Below are positions 6,943 to 14,252 of a stretch of 14,314 nt of DNA, piece by piece. The notes beneath the pieces were generated by a model. It did no database searches and had not been told where the DNA came from. It worked only from the letters and a program-made list of their open reading frames with translations. The stretch lies in assembly GCA_900764725.1 (NCBI GenBank), contig CAAFPB010000232.1:1-14314 (forward strand), written 5' to 3'. Each line of letters begins with the position of its first letter. Within the stretch, counting starts at the first letter, position 1. Source of the DNA: an uncultured Catenibacterium sp. (GTDB lineage Bacteria; Bacillota_I; Bacilli_A; Erysipelotrichales; Coprobacillaceae). The position numbers and the translations under genes are program-made.

Positions 6943-6947
6943 ATGAT
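6939..6947 (+). promoter_or_regulatory. Possible extended -10 promoter of the ABC transporter
   Basis: TGT followed by TATGAT (6942-6947) fits an extended -10 element (TGn-TATAAT, five of six). No good -35 box is found 16-18 bp upstream, which an extended -10 can tolerate. Transcription would start near 6954, leaving a leader of only about 16 bases that contains the AGGAG site at 6956-6960. Confidence 0.4.
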
Positions 6948-6969
6948 AGTAAAAAAGGAGTTGAAAAAG

Positions 6970-9900
6970 ATGCTGACAATTAAGGATGTATGCAAACAAT
7001 ATCATACAGGTGAACTCACACAAACAGCTCTTGATCATGTATCTCTATGTTTAAGAGATAATGAATTTGTAGCTATTTTAGGACCTTCTGGTTCAGGTAA
7101 AACAACTTTATTAAATGTGATTGGTGGCTTAGATCAATATGATTCAGGGGATCTCACCATCAATGGTATTTCTACAAAACAATATAAAGATAAGGATTGG
7201 GATTCTTATCGAAATCATACAATAGGTTTTATTTTCCAGAGTTATAATCTAATTCCACATCAGACAATTCTTGCGAATGTCGAACTTGCTCTCACAATTT
7301 CAGGTGTTTCTAGAGAAGAAAGAACACGTCGTGCAATAGAGGCACTGAGTCAGGTGGGACTTAAAGAACAATCTCATAAGCTCCCTCATCAATTATCTGG
7401 TGGTCAGATGCAAAGAGTAGCCATTGCGCGTGCTTTAGTGAATGATCCTGATATTTTACTTGCTGATGAGCCTACAGGCGCACTCGATAGTGAAACAAGT
7501 ATACAGGTTATGGATTTACTTAAACAAGTAGCTAAAGAAAAGCTAGTTGTGATGGTCACTCATAACCCAGAACTTGCGCAACAGTATGCTACTCGTATTG
7601 TGAATCTTAAAGATGGTGTGATTGTCTCTGATTCTAATCCAGTTTCTTTTAAAGAAGAAAAACCTGTTCATAAAAATCTTGGTAAGACTTCTATGAATTT
7701 CTTAACAGCTTTGATGTTGAGCTTTAATAACTTAAAGACTAAAAAAGCCCGTACAGTACTCACATCATTTGCAGGTTCTATTGGTATTATTGGTATAGCG
7801 CTTATTCTTTCTATTTCTACAGGAGTCAATGCGTATATCTCTTCTATTGAAAAAGAAACATTATCAGAATATCCATTATCAATACAATCGACAGGAATAG
7901 ATATGAGTGCGATGATGGGAGAACCAGTCAAGAAAAATAATAGTGAAGTCAAGGTTGTGGATATGATGGAGAATATGTTTTCTAATATTGGTTCAAATGA
8001 TTTAAAGAGTTTAAAAGCGTATATAGAAAATCATAAGGAAATTAATAAATATTCCCGCGCTGTAGAATATGATTATGGTGTTTCTCCACAAATCTATACA
8101 AATGACAAGTATGGTATAAGACAAGTGAATCCTGATGCCACAATGAAAAAACTTGGTATGGGAACAGGCAGTAATTCTATGATGAGTGGAATGATGAATA
8201 CAAATACTTTCTATTCTTTACCAGCTCACTCTTCTTTATATCATGATCAATATGATGTGAAAGCAGGACATTGGCCTAAAAATAAAAATGAATGTGTATT
8301 GGTACTCTCTCAAAAAGGTGGTATCAGTGACTTTATGTTGTATACACTAGGATTGAGAGATCCAGCACAATTAGATCAGATGTTAGAAGCATTTAATGAA
8401 GAGAAAAGTGTTAAAGTTACTTCTGGTAAACAAGGATATCGCTATAAGGATTTACTAGGTATTACATTTAAAGTAGTGAATGCAACCTCTTATTATCAAT
8501 ATGATGATACATATAAGGTCTATAAGGATAAAAGCAGTGATACAAACTATATCAATTCACTCGTACAAAATGGCAGTTATTTAAAAATTGTTGGTGTTGT
8601 ACAGCCTAAAGAATCGACTAATGCTTCTATGCTTACTATGGGTATTTATTACCCAAACTCGCTTGTTACTTCAACTATTAAAGAAGCAGGAAACAGTGAG
8701 ATTGTCAAAGCACAATTAGAAAATAAAAATACCAATGTGATTACAGGACAATCATTTAATGATCAGTCTCAAAAGTCATTTGATTTATCTTCTATGTTCC
8801 AAGTAGACAACAATGCTTTAAAGAATGCATTTCAATTTGATACAAGCAAAATGAATGTATCCATGCCACAAATGGATTTATCACAGGTATTGAGCCAGAT
8901 TAAGATTGATATTTCTGAAACAGATGCAAATGCTTTTATGTCCACTCTTACTTCAGGTTATAACGATTATTTGAAGGAACATCCTTTAAAAGAAGCAGAA
9001 AATTTAAATGAAGTAGTTCAAAAATATCTTCAATCAAAAAGAGCGTCTGATATAATCAAGAAAGGCATCGATGATGCAATTAAAGAAAATGGTGAAATAA
9101 AGATCACTGAAGAACAGATGCAGAAGATTATGAAGAATGTAGCGGATGATTTTGGTGATTATGCAAAAGAAGATATCAATTCATTTACCCTAGGATTACA
9201 GAATAGTATGATGAACTATCTTAATTCAGAGGATTCTAAGCAGGTCATCAATCAGTTTATTAATAAAGTAATCAAAGACAATCATCTTGATGCACAATTA
9301 AATACAATTATGTCAGGCTACATGCAGACTATCACAAAACAGATGTCCACATCTCTTTCTCAGGCATTTACTTTTAATCCCGATGCCTTTAAACAGGGCA
9401 TTAAGATGAATAGAGATAGTACGGATATGACTGAACTTTTAAAATCAATGATGAATACAGAACAGTCAAGTTATGATGATAATATGAAAAAATTTGGTTA
9501 TTGCAGCTTTGATGATCCAAGTAGTATTAGTATTTATCCTCAGGACTTTGAAAAGAAGCAGTCAGTTCTTGATTATTTAGACCATTATAATGAGAAGATG
9601 AAAAAGGTAGATGAAGATAAAGTCATAACTTATACAGATGTTGTAGGAACACTTATGTCTTCAGTCACTAATATTGTGGATGTTATTAGTTATGTGCTTA
9701 TTGCCTTTGTGGGTATTTCACTTGTTGTCTCTTCAATTATGATTGGTGTTATCACCTATATCAGTGTATTAGAGAGAAAGAAGGAAATTGGAATACTACG
9801 TGCTATAGGTGCTTCTAAACAAAATATTTCACAAGTATTTAATGCGGAAACATTTATTATTGGTTTATTATCCGGTATTATGGGTATTGGTATTACCTTG

Positions 9901-10089
9901 ATTCTACTGGTTCCTACTAATATAATTATTCATAATGTATCCAATCAGACCTCTATTAATGCGATGCTGCCAGTAAGCGGGGCCATTATTCTTATACTGT
10001 TAAGTATCGGTCTTACATTACTTGGTGGTTTGATTCCATCTCGTAAAGCTGCAAAAGAGGATCCTGTCAAAGCATTACGTACAGATTAA
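6970..10089 (+). CDS. ABC transporter, fused ATPase and FtsX-type permease with giant extracellular domain
   Basis: A 1039-residue MacB-topology (type VII) transporter. The ATPase fills about residues 1-225: Walker A GPSGSGKTT (38-46), Q-loop Gln90, signature LSGGQ (142-146), Walker B ending in Glu167, and switch His198. A first membrane segment lies at about 264-286, followed by roughly 615 residues outside the membrane. Three more segments follow at about 907-930, 963-985 and 1002-1022, with the FtsX-type loop LERKKEIGILRAIGAS after the first. The outer domain is far larger than in E. coli MacB; it has a Met-rich patch (392-410) and a helix-rich, Gln/Asn/Met-rich part in its second half. 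I start it at 6970 because AGGAG (6956-6960) stands nine bases upstream; a GTG at 6928 is in frame but has no such site. Such proteins move peptides, antimicrobials or lipids by mechanotransmission; the substrate here is unknown. Confidence 0.9.
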   Translation: MLTIKDVCKQYHTGELTQTALDHVSLCLRDNEFVAILGPSGSGKTTLLNVIGGLDQYDSGDLTINGISTKQYKDKDWDSYRNHTIGFIFQSYNLIPHQTILANVELALTISGVSREERTRRAIEALSQVGLKEQSHKLPHQLSGGQMQRVAIARALVNDPDILLADEPTGALDSETSIQVMDLLKQVAKEKLVVMVTHNPELAQQYATRIVNLKDGVIVSDSNPVSFKEEKPVHKNLGKTSMNFLTALMLSFNNLKTKKARTVLTSFAGSIGIIGIALILSISTGVNAYISSIEKETLSEYPLSIQSTGIDMSAMMGEPVKKNNSEVKVVDMMENMFSNIGSNDLKSLKAYIENHKEINKYSRAVEYDYGVSPQIYTNDKYGIRQVNPDATMKKLGMGTGSNSMMSGMMNTNTFYSLPAHSSLYHDQYDVKAGHWPKNKNECVLVLSQKGGISDFMLYTLGLRDPAQLDQMLEAFNEEKSVKVTSGKQGYRYKDLLGITFKVVNATSYYQYDDTYKVYKDKSSDTNYINSLVQNGSYLKIVGVVQPKESTNASMLTMGIYYPNSLVTSTIKEAGNSEIVKAQLENKNTNVITGQSFNDQSQKSFDLSSMFQVDNNALKNAFQFDTSKMNVSMPQMDLSQVLSQIKIDISETDANAFMSTLTSGYNDYLKEHPLKEAENLNEVVQKYLQSKRASDIIKKGIDDAIKENGEIKITEEQMQKIMKNVADDFGDYAKEDINSFTLGLQNSMMNYLNSEDSKQVINQFINKVIKDNHLDAQLNTIMSGYMQTITKQMSTSLSQAFTFNPDAFKQGIKMNRDSTDMTELLKSMMNTEQSSYDDNMKKFGYCSFDDPSSISIYPQDFEKKQSVLDYLDHYNEKMKKVDEDKVITYTDVVGTLMSSVTNIVDVISYVLIAFVGISLVVSSIMIGVITYISVLERKKEIGILRAIGASKQNISQVFNAETFIIGLLSGIMGIGITLILLVPTNIIIHNVSNQTSINAMLPVSGAIILILLSIGLTLLGGLIPSRKAAKEDPVKALRTD

Positions 10090-10100
10090 AGGAGTAAAAT

Positions 10101-10949
10101 ATGTCTAAGAACGTTATTGATGAAATCTATTCATCCTATGATCATTTCTTTGATTCAGAAAAGAAGATTGCGAAATATATCATGCATCATACAAGAGAAG
10201 TGGTTGATATGACAGTAGGAGAATTATCACAGGCGAGTGGTGCAAGTGAAGCTTCTGTCTCTCGTTTTTGTAAGAGAATTGGATTAAAAGGATTTCATCA
10301 TTTAAAAATCTCTCTTGCCCAGGAATTAGTAGAAACACCCAGTTCAAATACTGTGATATCTAATCGTATTTCTATTACTGATGTTAATAATTCATTAGAT
10401 AGTATACTTGCCAATAAAGTTGAAGAACTCACACAGACTATCACAATGATGAAATCAAATAAACTCGATGAAATACTAGAGTGTATATTAAAATCAAGAC
10501 ATATCTATTTTGTGGCAGTAGGAAATACAGTCCCTGTTGCATTAGATGGATGTTTTAAATTCAACCAGATTGGTATTCCTAGTTCCTCGTCTTCTATATT
10601 AGAAACAGAACTTGGTATGATCTTGAATGTTTCTAAAGAAGATATGGTTATTGCGATTAGTAACTCAGGTGAATCAGCAGGAGTTCTTACCGCAATTAAA
10701 GAAGCCCATAATCAAGGTGCAATAACACTTTCTATTACTAATAGTGATAAGTCATCCGTTGCGTTAGAAAGTGATTATCATATCACAACAGCCACACGTG
10801 AAAAGGTTTATTTAGAAGGTTATTGTTTCTCTCGTGTCACTGCCACTGCAGTTATAGAAATACTCTATCTATTCCTTACTACAATGAAGGAAGATGCACA
10901 CGAAAAAAGCGCTAAGCATGAAGATTTAATTGCAGGAGATAAGATATAA
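10101..10949 (+). CDS. RpiR-family transcriptional regulator with SIS domain
   Basis: A 282-residue regulator with an N-terminal RpiR helix-turn-helix (about 1-77; recognition part TVGELSQASGASEASVSRFC, residues 38-57) and a C-terminal SIS domain (about 120-250; SNSGES at 187-192), which binds phosphosugars in this family. AAAGGAG at 10088-10094 sits just before the start. The gene begins 11 bases after the ABC transporter stop and is probably co-transcribed with it. It ends in a strong terminator, so it is not in the same transcript as the glycyl radical enzyme. However, it adjoins that promoter and its candidate paired operators. I infer that it senses the phosphorylated sugar handled by the downstream enzymes, as repressor or activator. 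A link to the transporter instead cannot be excluded. Confidence 0.93.
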   Translation: MSKNVIDEIYSSYDHFFDSEKKIAKYIMHHTREVVDMTVGELSQASGASEASVSRFCKRIGLKGFHHLKISLAQELVETPSSNTVISNRISITDVNNSLDSILANKVEELTQTITMMKSNKLDEILECILKSRHIYFVAVGNTVPVALDGCFKFNQIGIPSSSSSILETELGMILNVSKEDMVIAISNSGESAGVLTAIKEAHNQGAITLSITNSDKSSVALESDYHITTATREKVYLEGYCFSRVTATAVIEILYLFLTTMKEDAHEKSAKHEDLIAGDKI

Positions 10950-10974
10950 GGTATGCAGAGATGTATACCTTTTT
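10948..10974 (+). terminator. Rho-independent terminator after the RpiR gene
   Basis: The arms AAGGTATGCA (10948-10957) and TGTATACCTT (10962-10971) form a 10-bp stem with one G-U pair around a GAGA tetraloop, followed by T through 10974. The stem begins inside the RpiR stop codon. It separates the transporter-regulator unit from the glycyl radical enzyme operon. Confidence 0.88.
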
Positions 10975-10977
10975 AAT

Positions 10978-11012
10978 TATTATAAACAATAACAAAAGTA
11001 TTGAAAACAATA
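10978..11012. promoter_or_regulatory. Paired 14-bp sites, candidate RpiR operators
   Basis: TATTATAAACAATA (10978-10991) and TATTGAAAACAATA (10999-11012) match at 12 of 14 positions and begin exactly 21 bp apart, two helical turns, so proteins bound to both would lie on the same face of DNA. The second copy is itself an inverted repeat (TATTG and CAATA around AAAA) and overlaps the -35 box. This arrangement suits a repressor, most simply the neighbouring RpiR protein. High AT content is the main caution. Confidence 0.55.
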
Positions 11013-11028
11013 ATGCTATGAGTATAAT
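11001..11028 (+). promoter_or_regulatory. Sigma-A promoter of the glycyl radical enzyme operon
   Basis: TTGAAA (11001-11006) and a perfect TATAAT (11023-11028) are separated by 16 bp. The transcript should begin near 11035, just before the AAGGAGG site at 11038-11044, which lies five bases before the ATG at 11050. The -35 box is inside one of the paired 14-bp sites. Confidence 0.75.
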
Positions 11029-11049
11029 TAAGGTGAAAAGGAGGGAACT

Positions 11050-13359
11050 ATGAGAAACAGAATTACAATATTAAAAGAGAAGATGCTTGATGAAAAACGT
11101 TATGCATCTATTGAACAAGCGCGTATCATAACACGTATTTATAAAGAGAATGAAACTCTTTCTGTTCCTATGAAACGTGCTCTCTCTTTAAAAGCAGCTT
11201 TAGAAGAAATAGAAATTGGTGTTGAACAAGAAGAATTAATTGTCGGTAATCGTACAAAAGGTGTACGTGCAGGTGTTGTATTCCCTGAAAGCGGATGTTC
11301 ATGGGTGGACAAAGAATTTGAAACACTTCCTACACGTCCTCAGGATCAATTTGAAGTAAGAGAAGAAGATATTCAAGAATTTAGAGAAACAATCTACCCA
11401 TACTGGAAAGGACATTCTATGGAGGATGTCATTAGAACACGTTATGGAAAAGAAATTGATCACATTAGTAAAGTAGTAAAAATCAATCAGAAAGACCACG
11501 CACAGGGTCATATCTGCCCTGATTCTGCTTTATGGCTGCAGTATGGACCTCAAGGATTATTAGATAAGATTAACGAAAAGGAAAATTCTGAATTCTATAC
11601 ATGTACGAAACTTGTATTAGAAGGGGCAATCACTTTTATGAAGAGATATCATGATTATATTATCTCTATGCCTGAATATCATGAGAGTGATGACTTAAAG
11701 CGTGTTGCAGATAACTGCCTCTCTTTATCTCAAAGACCTCCAAAAACATTCCATGAAGCCGTTCAGTCTTTATGGTTCTTATTTGTAATATTGCATATGG
11801 AGTCTAATGCATCTTCATTTTCACCAGGACGAATGGATCAGTATCTTTACTCATATTATGAACATGATTTAAAAGAAGGCCTTATTACTAAAGAGGATGC
11901 ATTAGAAATATTAGAATGTCTTTGGCTGAAGTTTAACCAGATAGTTTATCTTCGTAATAGTAACTCAGCTAAATATTTTGCAGGATTCCCAATTGGTTTT
12001 AATATTGCGGTAGGTGGTTTAGATGAAAATGGGCATGATACCTATAATGACTTATCTTTACTATGTTTAGAAGCACAAAAAGACTTATGTCTTCCTCAGC
12101 CTAACTTATCAGTAAGACTCAATAAGAATACTTCTCATGAACTTATGCAAAAAGCCATTGAAGTAGTCGCATTAGGTAGTGGTATGCCACAGTTCTTTAA
12201 TGATGAAGCGATTATTCCGGCAATGGAAAGACTTGGTATTAGTCATGAGGATGCTTTGAATTATGCGATTGTCGGTTGTGTAGAGCTTACAACTCATGGT
12301 AATAACCTAGGCTGGAGTGATGCGGCTATGTTTAACTTAAATAAGGCATTAGAACTTACTTTAAATAATGGTAAATGTTTATTAACTGGACAAAAATTAG
12401 GTCTAGATATGGGCTCACTTGAAACATATAAGACATATGAACAATTAGAAAAGGCCTTTAAGATTCAGATTGATTACTTTATTGAAATGATGATGAAAGC
12501 AGAAGAAGTAGTAGAAAGAGTACATCAGGAATGTCTTCCAACTGCCTTCTTGTCATGTGTCATTGATGACTGTTTGGAAAAAGGTATGGATGTTACAAGA
12601 GGTGGAGCAAAATATAATTTATCTGGTATCCAGATGATTCAGATTGCGAACCTTGCAGACTCACTTGCAGCTATTAAAAAGCTAGTCTATGAACATCATT
12701 TATTAGATTCTAAAGAACTACTCACGGCTTTACAGGATGACTTTAAAGGACATGAAATCATACAGGCAATGTTATTGAATAAGGTTCCTAAATATGGTAA
12801 CGATATTGCCTGGGTTGATGAATGTGGTGCTAAATGGGCACGTTACTTTAGAAACAAGATGAAAGAGTATAAGAACTATCGTGGTGGTCCTATACATACA
12901 GGTATGTATACTGTTTCAGCTCATGTACCTATGGGTGAAAATGTAGGTGCATCACCAGATGGTAGAAATGCTTGTACTCCTCTTGCAGATGGTGGTATGT
13001 CACCTGTTTATGGTAGAGACTTAGCTGGACCAACAGCTGTCTTAAAATCTGTCTCTAAATTAGATGATGACCTCACAACTAATGGTGGTTTACTTAATAT
13101 GAAGTTCTTGCCAGACTTCTTTAAAACAGAAACAGGACGTATGAAGTTTGAAAACTTCCTTCGTGCCTTTGTAGATTTACATGTACCTCATATTCAGTTC
13201 AATGTCGTCAATAAAAAAGATTTATTAGATGCGAAAGTACATCCTGAAAGACATCGTTCTTTAACTATCCGTGTTGCTGGATATACAGCTTACTTTGTAG
13301 AACTGGCAGGTAAATTACAGGATGAAATTATTGCGAGAACAACATATGACAATATCTAA
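11050..13359 (+). CDS. pflD: Glycyl radical enzyme, PflD/YbiW clade; probable 1,5-anhydrohexitol-6-phosphate lyase
   Basis: A 769-residue glycyl radical enzyme. Catalytic elements are Cys410 and Glu412 in GCVEL and the radical Gly744 in RVAGYTA. It is not pyruvate formate-lyase, which has a Cys-Cys pair. From memory it resembles E. coli PflD along its length: PTRPQD (94-99), ESNASS (251-256, where glycerol and propanediol dehydratases have ESNGHS), YFAGFP, LPQPNLSVR and TVSAHVP. PflD and YbiW were reported to open 1,5-anhydromannitol- and 1,5-anhydroglucitol-6-phosphate to 1-deoxyfructose-6-phosphate; the ESNASS and GCVEL motifs place this protein nearer PflD. The usual HD after GCVE (GLHD or GWHD) is GWSD here (421-424). 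The activase and an aldolase-like gene follow. Start: AAGGAGG at 11038-11044. The family is certain; the substrate is inferred from clade and neighbours. Confidence 0.9.
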   Translation: MRNRITILKEKMLDEKRYASIEQARIITRIYKENETLSVPMKRALSLKAALEEIEIGVEQEELIVGNRTKGVRAGVVFPESGCSWVDKEFETLPTRPQDQFEVREEDIQEFRETIYPYWKGHSMEDVIRTRYGKEIDHISKVVKINQKDHAQGHICPDSALWLQYGPQGLLDKINEKENSEFYTCTKLVLEGAITFMKRYHDYIISMPEYHESDDLKRVADNCLSLSQRPPKTFHEAVQSLWFLFVILHMESNASSFSPGRMDQYLYSYYEHDLKEGLITKEDALEILECLWLKFNQIVYLRNSNSAKYFAGFPIGFNIAVGGLDENGHDTYNDLSLLCLEAQKDLCLPQPNLSVRLNKNTSHELMQKAIEVVALGSGMPQFFNDEAIIPAMERLGISHEDALNYAIVGCVELTTHGNNLGWSDAAMFNLNKALELTLNNGKCLLTGQKLGLDMGSLETYKTYEQLEKAFKIQIDYFIEMMMKAEEVVERVHQECLPTAFLSCVIDDCLEKGMDVTRGGAKYNLSGIQMIQIANLADSLAAIKKLVYEHHLLDSKELLTALQDDFKGHEIIQAMLLNKVPKYGNDIAWVDECGAKWARYFRNKMKEYKNYRGGPIHTGMYTVSAHVPMGENVGASPDGRNACTPLADGGMSPVYGRDLAGPTAVLKSVSKLDDDLTTNGGLLNMKFLPDFFKTETGRMKFENFLRAFVDLHVPHIQFNVVNKKDLLDAKVHPERHRSLTIRVAGYTAYFVELAGKLQDEIIARTTYDNI

Positions 13360-14248
13360 ATATCTTGTATTTGATATCAAAAGATTTGCGGTACATGATG
13401 GTGAAGGATTACGTACTACGATATTCCTTAAAGGATGTCCTTTAAGATGTAAATGGTGTCAAAATCCTGAAGGACTTTTACCACAAAGAAAGCCTATTTA
13501 TTTAGAAAATAAGTGTATGCATTGTAGAAACTGTGAAAAGTACGGTTCAGGTAAGATTATCTATAAAGATAAACCTGTATTTCTAGAAGATGATGTAGAA
13601 GATATATTTCGTTATTGTCCAACTGATGCAATATGTTTTGATAGCTCTTATTATAGCTTAGAAGAGCTTGTTGATAAGGTGATGGAAGATGAAGTTTTCT
13701 TTAAATATGGCGGAGGTGTGACAGTTTCTGGTGGAGAGCCTTTTATGCAGCAGGAAAAACTGATACAATTATTAAAGGAACTCCATACAAGAGTACATAC
13801 TGCCATAGAAACATCACTTTATACTTCACTCGACTTAGTGAAGCAGGCAGCGCCTTTTCTAGATCAAATCTATTGTGATTTAAAGTTAGAAGATGACAAA
13901 GCACATCTAGAAGCAACAGGTGTCTCTAATAAGATTATTAAAGATAATTTAGCTTATTTGCTTAAAAGTGAGCATAAAGATAAGGTTATTGTAAGAACAC
14001 CGCTTATTCCAGGATTTACGGCTGGTGATGACAATATTAAGAATATTGCTTCTTATCTTTATAGTCTGTATCCAGAAGTACGTTATGAATTATTAAATTA
14101 TAATCCTCTTGCATCCGCAAAATATGACTTAACAGAATTTGAATATGGGGTCAAAGAGGATATTAAGGCATATAGCCAGGAACAATTAAGCCATTACTAT
14201 CAGTTAGTATCTGATAGTGGAATAAAAAATATAATCAAGGGAGATTAA
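13346..14248 (+). CDS. Radical SAM glycyl radical enzyme activase
   Basis: A 300-residue activase that uses S-adenosylmethionine and a [4Fe-4S] cluster to place the glycyl radical on the upstream enzyme. The radical SAM motif CPLRCKWC gives Cys31, Cys35 and Cys38, and SGGEP is at 128-132. The ferredoxin-like insert has Cys57, Cys60, Cys63 and then CP at 91 plus Cys97, enough for one extra cluster rather than the two of glycerol-dehydratase-type activases. I recall the E. coli YbiY insert as similar. I start at ATG 13346, giving MTISKYLVFDIKRFAVHDGEG, the usual family N-terminus, with a 14-base overlap of the preceding stop. An in-frame ATG at 13322 would add eight residues and lengthen the overlap to 38 bases. 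Neither start has a strong ribosome binding site, so translation is probably coupled. Confidence 0.93.
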   Translation: MTISKYLVFDIKRFAVHDGEGLRTTIFLKGCPLRCKWCQNPEGLLPQRKPIYLENKCMHCRNCEKYGSGKIIYKDKPVFLEDDVEDIFRYCPTDAICFDSSYYSLEELVDKVMEDEVFFKYGGGVTVSGGEPFMQQEKLIQLLKELHTRVHTAIETSLYTSLDLVKQAAPFLDQIYCDLKLEDDKAHLEATGVSNKIIKDNLAYLLKSEHKDKVIVRTPLIPGFTAGDDNIKNIASYLYSLYPEVRYELLNYNPLASAKYDLTEFEYGVKEDIKAYSQEQLSHYYQLVSDSGIKNIIKGD

Positions 14249-14252
14249 AAAA

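Noticed and set aside
6928..6969. In-frame GTG start at 6928 for the ABC transporter
   Set aside because: It would add 14 residues that do not look like an ABC N-terminus, it lies inside the candidate operator/promoter, and it has no ribosome binding site, whereas ATG 6970 has AGGAG nine bases upstream.
13322..13345. In-frame ATG at 13322 for the activase
   Set aside because: The extra eight residues are not expected in the family and the overlap with the upstream gene would be 38 bases; ATG 13346 gives the standard N-terminus.
11050..13359. Pyruvate formate-lyase, choline lyase or hydroxyproline dehydratase
   Set aside because: The active site has a single Cys followed by Val-Glu, ruling out pyruvate formate-lyase; ESNASS and the regions flanking GCVEL match PflD better than my recollection of the hydroxyproline enzyme, and no microcompartment genes are present.
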